64,000 nt of DNA from the NCBI GenBank assembly GCA_039519185.1, contig CM076848.1, forward strand, positions 27,323,917-27,387,916, read 5' to 3'. The DNA comes from Astragalus membranaceus. Taxonomy: Eukaryota > Streptophyta > Magnoliopsida > Fabales > Fabaceae. A program made the translations under genes and the position numbers. This document shows positions 13,197 through 23,890 of this stretch, one piece after another. Positions within the stretch are counted from its first letter, which is position 1. Each line of letters opens with the position of its first letter. The notes below the pieces were generated by a model. The model saw only the letters and a list, made by a program, of their open reading frames with translations. It had not been told where the DNA came from and searched no databases.

Positions 13197-13870
13197 CATC
13201 ACAGAAAATGTAGGATCTTTTTTTTAACAAAAAAAAAATATAGGATCTTATCACATTGCTAATAACCAATAAAAATATACGAGTCTTTATTGATAAAGTT
13301 CTTTGTTTGTTTCCTTACAAAATAACATAATAACTATTTATATCACACAATAAAATATTCTCATTATAAAACAAAAGAAAAAAGAACACAATATCTCATT
13401 TTAGATCATATGTAGCATGAATGTGTAAGTGAAATGAATTGTCAAATACAAGTTTAAAACCGAAAGTGAAACAAACTCGAAATTGAAAGTAAAATAGTCT
13501 AATTTTAAAAAACTGAAAAGTACTAGCACCAATTTTTAAAATATCGAGTCATCGAGTTGGCCCAACCCATTGCGAACCAAAAAAATTTTGGACTGAGTTG
13601 TGTTGGGCGACAATTTTCTCGACTTATAGCTAACCTAGTCCACCTATTTTATCAGGCGAGTTGGGTCAGCTCATCGGGTTGAGTTAAGTATTAATACGTT
13701 AAGAGAGTAGTATATAAGAAGACTTATAGACCAAAGCCTATATACTCAAGACTAAGCCTTTTATATCTTACTCATTTTGGTCCTATTTATAAGAAAAATT
13801 TGCAGTGTTAGGTTCACCAGTTATTCAATAAATCTAAAACTTCAATTTTTTCTTATAAATAAGACCAGAG

Positions 13871-13935
<65 letters not shown>

Positions 13936-14804
13936 CAACAATTCTTACCAAAAATAAAACTTGAGCTTCTATCAAGATGAGTGGATTTAAAGTACAAAAA
14001 GCAACCGTTAATCAACATTGCACAATAAAACTTTCAGAAATTGACAAAAAAAGATTTTGGTATCTTGAAATTGAAAAAGCCATGACTTTAACCAGAAATT
14101 TTGAAAACAATTCGTAAGAAGTATCATTGCTCAATTTTATTTTCTGTTCTGCATTCTTGTGCTATTTTCAGAATGGGGGATAATTACTGATATGGAAACA
14201 AGTCATTGCTTAATGCTGGTGCTTTTGATGAGACACAACACAAGATGGTTAGATTTCATCTCAACTCAAAAAGACAGTGTATAATATTATACTATTTAGC
14301 CACTCATTTTGTCATTGAAATATGCTACATCTTTTTCGGTTAAAGAAGCATTTATGAATATCTCTGAACCGATTATGAAGCTGATTATAGGTTGCTGCAG
14401 TTATAGCACAGTACACTAACTAGTTTAGTATGTAAACAGAAAAGAAAAGTGTTGCAGTTCTTCCCTATCCAAATGGGGCATCCTTCAATCAACTGTATTT
14501 ATACAAGAACACAGAAAGTGGCTCCAGCATCATCTTCCAGTTCTGCATGGATGTGGATGAAGATATCTCAGAATAACCCTAATATGTTGACAATAACCAT
14601 TCTTTCAAATTCAATTGTAACATGATGGCTCTGCAATAACCATCTCTAACTAGTTGCAAAATCAAAGCAGATGCCTTATTAGTCCTTAATTAGTAGCACT
14701 CCCAATTTCAAAAGCAGTGAATCAATCTACACAGTGGTGCATTCTATTTTTACTCAAAATAAAATGAAGCAGAAATTCATGAAAGAAAGACTTACCAATT
14801 AGTT
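13197..14804. other. Intergenic, with old repeat and microsatellite
   Basis: From 13545 to 13690 there is a repeat-like stretch with GTTGGCCCAACCC motifs. An (AAT)n tract follows at 13872. From about 14150 to 14804 lies probable 3' UTR of the minus-strand gene that ends at 14805. No other coding sequence is apparent. Confidence 0.4.
13872..13931. repeat. (AAT)n microsatellite
   Basis: About 20 units of TAA, followed by a few AAC units. Confidence 0.95.
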
Positions 14805-15659
14805 TCAGGCTAAATAGAAAGTGTCATCAGTCATCAACAAAATATACTGCAAAATCCTCAAAGGAGCATTTTCAAAATCCAAGTGAGGCAACCTAAGCTC
14901 CCTAACTCTACATGCCCCATCAGGTGGACCCACCCGAACCCTATTCACATCCACTTTTCTGAACAAGAAAACAGCACCACCACATTGCTGATCCTCAGAA
15001 GGGTTTTTCTTGGTTTTGAAAAAGCTCCAACCTTTACCTGCAAGAATCCGGCAAAATCCCTCCATTGTGTCAACCCGCTCGCCGGTGACACGCGAGTAGA
15101 GAGAGACAGAACAGCAATCCCAGTTGCTGAGACCTCCGCCGCATACCCCATCAGCGTCAGGGTATTCGTCGGAGTTGAAAAGGACGATCTTGAAGGCGCG
15201 TGGGAATAGGGTAACGAAATAGCGAAGGTGGGTGAGGGACGATGTGGCGAGAGAAGGAAAGGGGATGGGAACGGCGTCGTTTAGAAGGGAACATGAAGAG
15301 GAGGAAGAAGATGGAGTTGAACTTGAAGGGGAAGAAGATGAAGATGAAGAAGATGAGTTGGAGAAGATAATGTGGGAAAGTGATGGTGTTGGGTAGAAGT
15401 TGATCCCTAAGTCTCTTGCAATTGTGGCAAGTCTATATGTGTTTGTTATTATCTCTTTTGTTGGGAGGAATAAAAGAGCTGCCTTTTTTGTTCTTCTTCT
15501 CATTCTTGTTGTTTGAGATGTGGCGTGAGGTTCATTGGCATCATCATCATCGTCATCATCATAAGATTGATGGGTGTGAGGTTTTTGTTTAAGAATGTGA
15601 GGGTTGTGGTTGAGGGTTTCCCCCAACATCAGAGAGCGAACCAGTTTTAGTGGAAGCAT
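14805..15659 (-). CDS. Conserved plant protein of unknown function, intronless
   Basis: A single uninterrupted frame of 284 residues from ATG at 15659 to the stop at 14805. Features: N-terminal MLPLKLVRSL; an acidic run of seven Asp near residue 33; LLFLPTKE around 60; a Ser-rich insert near residues 100-125; a core with WDCCSVSLYSR and GFCRILAGKGW; and the C terminus ILQYILLMTDDTFYLA. No transmembrane segment or known catalytic motif is seen. It looks like a widespread plant family I cannot name with certainty. The duplicated DNA to its right begins within a few bases of the start codon, so that repeat supplies its 5' UTR and promoter. Confidence 0.75.
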   Translation of the reverse strand: MLPLKLVRSLMLGETLNHNPHILKQKPHTHQSYDDDDDDDANEPHATSQTTRMRRRTKKAALLFLPTKEIITNTYRLATIARDLGINFYPTPSLSHIIFSNSSSSSSSSSPSSSTPSSSSSSCSLLNDAVPIPFPSLATSSLTHLRYFVTLFPRAFKIVLFNSDEYPDADGVCGGGLSNWDCCSVSLYSRVTGERVDTMEGFCRILAGKGWSFFKTKKNPSEDQQCGGAVFLFRKVDVNRVRVGPPDGACRVRELRLPHLDFENAPLRILQYILLMTDDTFYLA

Positions 15660-16016
15660 CTTTTTCCTTTTCTTTTCTTTCTCTTTCTCTTGCCTTCTGT
15701 TGTCTCCTCACAAATTCTCGTCTCATCCTCATTCCTTTTGACCAACGCTACCGTTTTCGTTTTCCCTCTCTAGCTTCCTTTCCATTCTTACTCTTTCTTT
15801 TGCTAACGTGTTTTTGTGCGCAATTTCCATACACTTTGTTGGTGACTAATCTACGCCAGAATTTACCAATTGTTGACCGTTGTTGACCAACCGTTGACCG
15901 TGGTCGCTGGAGTTGACCACCACCACTAAAACCTTTGACTAATAAAAGATATTTTATTTTTGTGAAATTTATTTTTAATTCTCTAATTTAAAATTTTTTT
16001 CCTAGCTTTTGGCATA
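15660..16016. promoter_or_regulatory. Upstream region with clustered W-boxes (copy 1 of a duplicated block)
   Basis: This region is immediately upstream of the minus-strand gene starting at 15659. It begins with a CT-rich tract typical of plant 5' UTRs. Four TTGACC W-box sequences, the WRKY-binding core, lie at 15873, 15883, 15894 and 15913, within 46 bp and about 215-260 bp from the ATG. The whole block recurs at 17685-18618; this copy lacks about 33 bp and a 0.55-kb segment that the second copy has. Regulation by WRKY factors is an inference. Confidence 0.5.
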
Positions 16017-16330
16017 TGCACTAAATAATCACATTTCCGTTTATTGACTGCATTAGTGATAGATTTTGTAATATTTTCGATGTCATACCCCTAAGTAACT
16101 AGCGATTCTCAGAATCCCAACAGACGCAAACTATCAGGAATGGTGGCTGTTGAAGATGAAGGGGAGAGAAAAAAGATGACATCAAAAGAGTTTCAAAGTA
16201 CAGTACTTCTGAAGCTCTTTCTCCATCTCCTCTCCAATCTAACAGACACAAACACATAATATCAGTTTGAGCCTTCTGTGACTTTGAGAACTGCCTTTTA
16301 AATAGAGCTAGGAGATTCAAGATATTGAAA
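16017..16330. repeat. Block C, copy 1 of a dispersed duplication
   Basis: This matches 20745-20784 plus 21102-21330, and in part 16418-16500. Position 16016/16017 is the unoccupied counterpart of the Helitron insertion site found in copy 2. No gene is seen. Confidence 0.8.
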
Positions 16331-16576
16331 ACTTCTCACTAATGCATATGGGTATGTTTGGAGTTTCTACTAATGCATATGGGTCTGTTGAGAATTTCTA
16401 CCAGTATACCTTAATTAAATGCATATGCACTCAATACTTAAATTTCTGTTTATTGAGTTCATTAGTGATAGATTTTGTAACATTTTGGATGCCATACTGT
16501 TTACCGTGTTTTTTGGTAAACACCGCTAGTTACAAATTAATGTTGCTTGCAGGATCAACTAGAAAATCCTAGAACA
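16331..16576. repeat. Partial third copy of block C with small direct repeats
   Basis: CTAATGCATATGGG occurs twice near 16340 and 16370. From 16418 to 16500 the sequence is a diverged copy of 16010-16090. No coding signal. Confidence 0.6.
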
Positions 16577-17684
16577 TTTGTGTTAAAGTTTTTCCAGAAA
16601 TTATGAGTGTTCTTGCGGTTTAAACTTGAAAGTATGATGATAACCGTCGAAGTTATCTCCAGAAGGGAGAATTTTGAGTAGAAGGCAAAGAGAAAACAAA
16701 TAAAATGCAGAAAACTTAAGAAAGTAAAAGTGAAATTGCATTAATTGTAAAGAGAATGGTGCACAAGTTCATACATTGTTCTCTGACTCGTTTTCTCTGT
16801 GATGTTGGAAGTTTGAGTTTCAGAATTCTGTATGTGAGTTTGCGACCCGTTTTTCCAATGAAAAACTACTATTTATACAAGGAGGGAAACACAATAACTA
16901 ACTAACCGTACATAGAATTTAAAAATGGTAACTGCCATGTCTTCGACCACAATAACTGCTATGCTGTTTCAACAACGAGCACTTGACTTCTGATCTATCA
17001 CTAACTTTCTTCTCGTCGAACCATTAGCTTCAATTCTTCAATTTCCACTAAGTTAAGCACTGCGTCGAACCTTCTTGGAAAAACTTCTCACTGTCGAAAT
17101 CAACACCTTTCCTCTTGAAATTAGCAAGTCAAACCTCGTTGACTGCATTTAATTGAACCCGTCGAAAATGCAGGCTAACAAATTGCCCCCCAAAAATGTC
17201 TTTTTCGACTGAGTTTTACATGAAGGCAGAAAATGACGTTTTTGAAATTACAATCAACAGCTTTATGTCGAATCTTATGGTGTCACTACCATCAGTTTTC
17301 AGAATTGAAAAGACACTTCCAGTAAAGGCACTTTATGGCGCCGTTATCTCAGATTTAGTGGGCCACGTTTTGTGTTGTAACTCCCACTACTTGTTGCAAA
17401 TAACTGCTCTTTAAAGAAAACCCAAAGGTTTATCTTTTCTCTCTCTTGCTAAAACAGCTATAAAAGCAACTTCTCCATTTCATTTTCCCTTTTTTACTCT
17501 CTCTGCTTATGCGAACCCTTTCTCTTCTTCTTCCTTGTGAAATCCAGCGTTTACGCACCAGAGAACTCCATTTGCAAAGCTTCATTTCTTCATCCAACAC
17601 TACGCGACCTCTATTCCTGTAAAACCCGAACAGTGAAGCAACGAAACCACTTGAAAAACTCAGAACTATCATTTGCAAAGCTTC
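16577..17684 (-). mobile_element. LTR-retrotransposon remnant: one LTR plus adjacent internal sequence
   Basis: A probable LTR runs from about 16580 to 17181, ending in CA on the plus strand. It has a minus-strand TATAAATAG near 16862-16877. It abuts a polypurine tract on the minus strand (plus AATTGCCCCCC from 17182). The flanking internal part carries a plus-strand TATAAAAG at 17459 and a CT-rich leader. This order matches the full Tat element at 48660 (LTR, polypurine tract, TATA box for an antisense ORF). The second LTR and all coding domains are missing. The left boundary is approximate. Confidence 0.5.
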
Positions 17685-18618
17685 TTTTCTTTCTCTTTCT
17701 CTTTCTCTTGCCTTCTGTTGTCTCCTCACAAATTCTCGTCTCATCCTCATTCCTTTTGACCAACGCTACCGTTTTCCATTCGGTTGTTTTCCTTTCCCTT
17801 TTTCGTTTTCCCTCTCTAGCTTCCTTTCCATTCTTACTCTTTTTTTTTGTTAACGTGCTTTTGTGCGCAATTTTCATAGACTTTGTTGTTGACTAATCTA
17901 CGCCGGAGAACCTGGCCGGCCACGTATAAATCCTGACTTTGTCGGTCCGTGTTGTTCTCCCCTTCTCAATATAGTTTTTTCCACACCCTAATATTCGAAA
18001 CCAGCAGCATCACAACCAAAAAGAAGGTTTCACCACCAAGCAAGGCATGAGGCACAACAAAGAAGAAATGAAAGACCCACAAAGTTGGTGTAGGAGGAAA
18101 GACAGAAAGTCCAGACTTTCACTGTATTTGAAGGCCAACTGGCCCCGGGGTCTCTTGTTCTGAAACTGAAAGCCATATGAGATGAGGTGAGAACAAGTAG
18201 AAGGATAGCAGTATCAAAAATTCTGTTGACCGTAAAAACCAGAGAAGAGTGGTCAGAGAAAGGTGGCCGCAAGTCGCAACAGAAAGCAAGGGGTGAGACA
18301 GTCATATGAGAGGGAGGAACCAGATCTGGGGGTAAGGAGGGTCTGGGGGTTCGGGGGGGGGGGGGGGGTCAACAACTGGGGGGGTCAACAATTTTTAAGA
18401 GAAAAGTTAAACCATCACCAGTGTGACCACCATTGGCCACTGTTGACCAGTCTGGACCAACCGTTAACCAATTGTTGACCGGTGTTGACCAACCGTTGAC
18501 CGTGGTCGCCGGAGTTGACCACCACCACCAAAACTTTTGACTAATAAAAGATATTTTATTTTTGTGAAATTTATTTTTATTTCTCTAATTTAAAACAAAT
18601 TTCCTAGCTTTTGGCATA
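17685..18618. repeat. Copy 2 of the upstream block (A' and B')
   Basis: 17685-17907 matches 15663-15870 and 18466-18618 matches 15866-16016. Between them is a 558-bp segment absent from copy 1, containing a run of 16 G at 18353-18368 and more TTGACC motifs near 18440-18520. No gene is attached to this copy. Confidence 0.85.
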
Positions 18619-20744
18619 TCTACTTTCAATCTAATAAAAACATATGCTAGCACATTTACATTTTTAGACATCACCAAATTTTGACATTTGTCACAATTTA
18701 GGGGTAAAATAGACAATTCACCACATAAAGACAAAATGCTACAGTGCTGCAACAGTACGCTACAGTGCAAATTCTAACGCGCTACAGTATGCTACAGTAC
18801 CAATACAGTTTTTTTTATTTTTTATTTTTTATTTTTTAAAAACTGATTTTTCAAAAAAACTGATTTCTAAAAAAACTGATTTTTTTTAAAATATTTTTCT
18901 TAAAAAGAAATGAATTTTTAAAAAAAATTTTTATTCACATTTTTTTAATTTTTTTTTTAAAAATCGTTTGTCAATATTTTTATAAAAACAATTAGTCACT
19001 ATAAATCAATTATTCACTATATTTATAATCTACTCAAACTACTAAAATTAATAAAACAATTAGTCACTATAAATCAATTAACCACTATCCATTGTCAAAA
19101 AAAGAATTGTAAAAAACTTTAACCCGTACCAAAAATTACAAAATAACTAATAAAACTAATCAATTTAACTACTTTTGTTAAAATCAATCAATTTAACCAC
19201 TACCAAAAATTACTAAATAACTATTTTATAATTACTAAAAAGGAGTAAAATGCCAACGGGAGTGGCAACGAGAGCGCCAATTGGAGTGGTAACGAAAGCG
19301 CCAACGGGAGAGGCAACAGACGCAGCAAAAGGACAAAAAACAGCGGAATTTTAAAAACAACTTTTTCTTCCCATAAAATAATCACTTTTTTTGTCAATTT
19401 TTTTTACTAAAAACATAATGTTTTTTAACTATTTCTATAATTTACTCAAACTACTAAAATTAATCAATTTAACTACTACCAATTGTAAAAAAAAAACATA
19501 CCTCTAACAATAGTTTCAAAATTATTTATTCCCAAAAAATAAATTATTAAATTAATATTACACTCAATAATTAAATAATTTAAAATTTACTATTTATTAT
19601 AATCTCAATTAAAAGTACTAAAATCAATCAAATTTTTCATGTAATAAATAAAATCAATTTAACCACTAACAATTGTAATAATAAATCTTATAGAAAAAAA
19701 GGAGAAACATGTGGCAACAGGAGCGGCAACGAGAGACTGACAACGAGATCGGCAACGAGAGCGGCAACGGGAGTGCCAACGGAAGTAGTGCCAACAAGAG
19801 AGCGAACGAGAGCGTCAACGAGAGTGCCAACAAGAGAGGGAACGAGAGCGACGAGGCTGATTATTTTACCTTTTACTCCATTATTAATATTATAAGAAGA
19901 TACCGACTCTGTTTTAACTTTTTGCAACACAACTATTTTAGTAAATTCACGGCTAAAAGACAAAAAATTTGCAACACAACGAGAGCGGCAATGCGAGGCT
20001 GGCAATGGAATCGGCAACGAGAGCCGGGAACAGGAGTGGGAACGAGAGAGACAAGGAGAGCGCCAACGTGGGTGCATATTTTAAAAATTCTTATTTTCTT
20101 TTTTCTTCATTTTTACTCCATCTAAAATTTATTATTTACTATAATCTCTCTATTAAAACTATTCAAATCAATAAATTTAACCACTAGGAATTATTATATA
20201 AATACAACTTTAGCGACTACCAAACTTTACAAAATAATTACTTATAATTAAACGAATATGATTTAATTAATATTAAATCATATAGAAAAATATGAGTTAA
20301 CATTTGGCAACGGGACCAACAACGAGAGACTGACAATGGTAGTTGCAACGGAAGTGGTAACCAGAGAGGTAACGAGAGCGTCAACGGGAGTGGCAACCAG
20401 AGAGGTAACGAGAGCGTCAACGGGAGTGCCAACGGGAGGGCCAACCAACGAGGATGCAAATGGGAGTGTCAACGGGGATGCATATTTTACCTCTAATGTC
20501 TAAATACATTATTATGGATCAATTTAATTCTGATTGTCAATCTCCTTTAATTTATTCGACTCAATATAATTTTCATTTGTGTCTTATATGACATGATACC
20601 TATCTCTTTCCACTTTGAATTTCAAATCATACATTTTAGACATTGTTCACAACTTATAATTATCTTCCAAATTACTATTATGACTTCATGACAATACACC
20701 AACAATACAGTATTACCCGTGCGTATGCACGGGTAAAATACTAG
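18619..20744 (+). mobile_element. Complete non-autonomous Helitron, 2126 bp, with empty-site proof
   Basis: The element begins TCTAC and ends with a perfect 8-bp-stem hairpin (ACCCGTGC, loop GTAT, GCACGGGT) six bases before CTAG. It sits between host A (18618) and T (20745). The paralogous block at 15.66-16.33 kb has the uninterrupted sequence GGCATATGCACTAA, so both ends are fixed exactly. It has no Rep/helicase coding capacity; the interior is A/T-rich with 12-bp minisatellite clusters. Confidence 0.92.
19250..20480. repeat. Clusters of 12-bp GGCAACGAGAGC-like repeats inside the Helitron
   Basis: Four clusters (about 19250-19325, 19705-19855, 19980-20075 and 20305-20482) consist of variants of a 12-mer close to GGCAACGAGAGC or GCCAACGGGAGT. 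Translated on the plus strand they read as four-residue repeats such as NESA/NGSA. The surrounding DNA is A/T-rich, so these clusters stand out in composition. I do not call a gene here. Confidence 0.85.
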
Positions 20745-20784
20745 TGCACTAATCTCAAAAAAAAAATACTAGTGCACTAAATAA

Positions 20785-21098
20785 GGCAAAAGTGCTCCCG
20801 GAGTCCCTTATCTTTATTTAAAGTAACGATTTGGTCCTTTATCTTTTTTTGTCCCAAGTTAGTCCTTTATGTTTTAAATTTTTGACACATAAATCCTTTT
20901 ATGTCCCAAATCAGTCCTTTATGTTTCAAATTTTTAACACGTAAATCCTTTTTTTTGACACATAAATCAGCACTGTTAACGGAAAAGGATTTATGTGTCA
21001 AAAATTTGAAAGATAAAAGATTTATTTCGGACAAAAAAACATAAAGGACTAATTCGTTACTTTAAATAAAGATAAGGGACCCCGAAAGCACTTTAGCC
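20785..21098. mobile_element. Tourist/PIF-Harbinger-like MITE, 314 bp
   Basis: Inverted ends begin GGCAAAAGTGC and end GCACTTTAGCC, extending with mismatches to roughly 47 bp. The element is flanked by TAA on both sides (20782-20784 and 21099-21101). The paralogous unoccupied site near 16026 has a single TAA. No coding capacity. Confidence 0.85.
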
Positions 21099-21101
21099 TA
21101 A

Positions 21102-21508
21102 AATTACATTTCCGTTTATTGACTCCATTAGTGATAGATTTTGTAATATTTTGGATGTCATACCCCTAAGTAACTGGCGATTCTCAGAATCCCAACAAAC
21201 GCAAACTGTCAGGAATGGTGGCTGTCGAAGATCTCCAATCTTACGGACACGAACACATAATATCAGTTTGAGCCTTCTGTGACTTTGAGAACTGCCTTTT
21301 AAATAGAGCTAGGAGATTCAATCTCCCCATCACGTTTCCGGTTTCTCTTCTTCCAGGTTTCTATTTTTAAAGTGGGAGTGAGTTTTGGATTGAGACTTGA
21401 AATTATTATTTTAATATCACTATAATTTTTTATTAGTTTTGTATATGTGAGTCAATCAGTTAAGTTTGGTTGTCTAAGTTTTGTTTAAAAAATGGATATG
21501 CTTATGTA
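21102..21508. repeat. Block C, copy 2, and flank
   Basis: 21102-21330 is a diverged copy of 16030-16325, with a short deletion near 21230. The rest, to 21508, is A/T-rich without genes. Confidence 0.75.
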
Positions 21509-22215
21509 ATTTTTTAAAGGTTTAAATAGTTATTACCCCCTTGCAAATATACTTATTATTCAGTTACCCCCCTACAAAAAAAAACATTTAAAACAAACCT
21601 TGCAAAATGTAAAGTTATCCAGTTACCCCCCTCCCGTTAATTTTTCTGTTAAAAAAATGTAAAATGTCACATATCCAGTTACCCCCCCTGCCACGTGTCA
21701 CATTATTATTGGGCCTCTGTAACACGTGACACTGACATGCCACGTCAGCTTCTATGTCACCACTGCCACGTGGCACTGACATGTGCCACGTCAGCAGCCA
21801 ATGGATGGGTGCCACGTGGCACTAGTTGTTACACTCAAAATTAAATATTTTTGTGACTAAGGGGGTGTTGAACTCATGACCTCTTACTCACACACACCTC
21901 CTAACCACTGAACCACAATAGTATTTGTGATAATTATCTCACCTACAAATATTTATTACATTATATGTTACTTAATTTTAAAAAAAATCATCTTCATCAT
22001 TAACCCAGAAATTCATCATCTCAGGATTGAAGGATTGAAAAACCCAAAAACGCAGATCTTCATCATTAACCTAGAAATTCATCATCTCTTCCCAGAAATT
22101 CATCATCATCTTCTTCATACCCATCGTTTCTGTTCTCTTTCTTATGTTCTCTCACCCTCTCTCACCCTTCGTTTCTTATGTTCTCTCACCCTTCGTTTCT
22201 GTTCTTCTGTTCATC

Positions 22216-22735
22216 CACTACAAAAAAACTAGTCATTAGCGAGGGACAGTTCCCTCGCAAAATGACCTGATTCCCTCACTAATGGTCATTTGCGAGGGAC
22301 TTAGCGAGGGACTGGTTCCCTCGCTAATTCCCTCCTCGCAAATGGGATTAGCGAGGGAAGTTGGATCCCTCGCTAATTAGCGAGGGACTATGCCGTCGCT
22401 AGTTCCCTCGCTAATGACTGCAGCTTTTCAGGTGATGGGACTCAGTTGCAGGGGTTGGTAAATGCGCAGGAATTAGCGACGGATTTTGCCCTCGCTAATT
22501 CCCTCGCTAATTCCCTCGCTAATGACTGCAGTTTTCAAAAAAAAAAAAGACACGTGTCCAGTGCTGAATGGCTTGTTTTTTTTTATTATATATTAATTAA
22601 TGAATATTATATTATATTATTAATTTTGTGGTGATGTGTGGTGGTGGTGGTGGTGGCGTGGTGGTGGTGTGGTGGTGGTGGTGGCGTGGTGGTGGTGATG
22701 AGTGGTTTAGAGTAGAGAGAAGGAGAAGAGTAAGG

Positions 22736-22799
<64 letters not shown>

Positions 22800-23443
22800 G
22801 AGAGAGAGAGAAAGAGAGAAGAGTGAGAGTGGTGGTGGTGGGGTGGTGGGTTGGTGGTGGTGAAGAGTAAGAGAGAGTGAGTGAGAGTGGTAGGAGGTAT
22901 GTGGTGGTGGTGGTGGTGGTGTTGGAAGAGTGAAGAGAGAAGAAGAGTGTGAGAGGAGGTGGTGATGATGGTGTTGGAAGAGTGAAGAGAGAAGAAGGGT
23001 GTGAGAGGAAGTGGAAGGGGGAAGAGGAAGGGAAGAGGAATGGTGAAGAGTGAGTGAGTGAGTGAGTGAGAAAGAAGAGTGAGGGTGTAAACGGATATAA
23101 AGGAAAAAAGAAAAAAGTTTGCGAGGGAATTAGCGAGGGAACTGTCTCATCATCTGAAAAGTTAACGTTAGCGAGGGAATTAGCGAGGGAACTGTCCCTC
23201 GCTAATTTCTGCACCTTTACCAACCCCTGCGCTGAGTCCCATCATCTGAAAAAGCAAAATTTAGCGAGGGAATTAGCGAGGGCAGTCATTAGCGAGGGAC
23301 AGTTCCCTCGCTAATTCCCTCGCTAATGACAAAAAAATTGACAGCTCTATGCCCTCGCTAATTCCCTCGCTAATGACTGTTTTTGCGAGGGACAACAAGT
23401 CCCTCGCTAATGTCCGTCGCTAATCAGTGTTTTTTTTGTAGTG
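22216..23443. mobile_element. Non-autonomous CACTA (En/Spm) element, 1228 bp, nested
   Basis: The element begins CACTACAAAAAAAC and ends GTTTTTTTTGTAGTG, with a 3-bp duplication ATC on each side (22213-22215 and 23444-23446). Both sub-terminal regions carry many direct and inverted copies of TTAGCGAGGGA, the arrangement of CACTA transposase-binding sites. The centre is GGT- and GA-rich microsatellite with no transposase gene. Confidence 0.93.
22738..22800. repeat. (GA)n microsatellite in the CACTA element
   Basis: Long GA tract, next to GGT-rich stretches at 22633-22697 and 22832-22925. Confidence 0.95.
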
Positions 23444-23564
23444 ATCAGTGATCTTCCAGATCCTAAGCAAGCAAAATCAGTGACCGCGATCTTCAAAAAC
23501 GAAAACGTTAATTGCTACTTCATCCAGATCTTCAAAAACGAAAACGTTAAGCTCCATGGACGAG

Positions 23565-23581
23565 AGAGAGAGAACGCGACT

Positions 23582-23632
<51 letters not shown>

Positions 23633-23696
23633 CGGCTGAGAGAGAGAACGCGACTGAGGAAGAAAGGGAAGGGGATCTGGATCTGAGGGGAAGACG

Positions 23697-23750
<54 letters not shown>

Positions 23751-23890
23751 CGACTGAGAGAGAGAGAGAGAGAACGCGATTGAGAGAGAGAGAGAACGCG
23801 ACTGAGAGAGAGAGAAGGCGACTGAGGAAGAAAGGGAAGGGGATCTGGATCTGAGGGGAAGACGAACGAGAGAGAGAGAGAGAACGCGAC
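23565..23890. repeat. (GA)n tracts and a repeated GA-rich unit in the MULE
   Basis: Two long GA runs (about 23584-23629 and 23699-23747) alternate with repeats of a unit containing GAACGCGACTGAG and GGGGATCTGGATCTGAGGGG. No credible coding function. Confidence 0.9.

Noticed and set aside
18030..18305. 91-codon minus-strand frame
   Set aside because: No domain or neighbour support, and the segment is absent from the paralogous copy.
19709..20125. 138-codon plus-strand frame encoding NES/NGS repeats
   Set aside because: It consists mostly of 12-bp minisatellite followed by A/T-rich translation with no conserved domain; reported as repeats instead.
22612..23223. 203-codon minus-strand open frame rich in Ser, Leu, Pro and Thr
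   Set aside because: It is made of GA and GGT microsatellites inside the CACTA element; simple repeats give long frames without being genes.
22216..23443. Many evenly recurring TTAGCGAGGGA motifs resembling a repeat array
   Set aside because: Spacing is irregular and both orientations occur; with CACTA ends and a 3-bp duplication these are sub-terminal transposase-binding repeats, not CRISPR.
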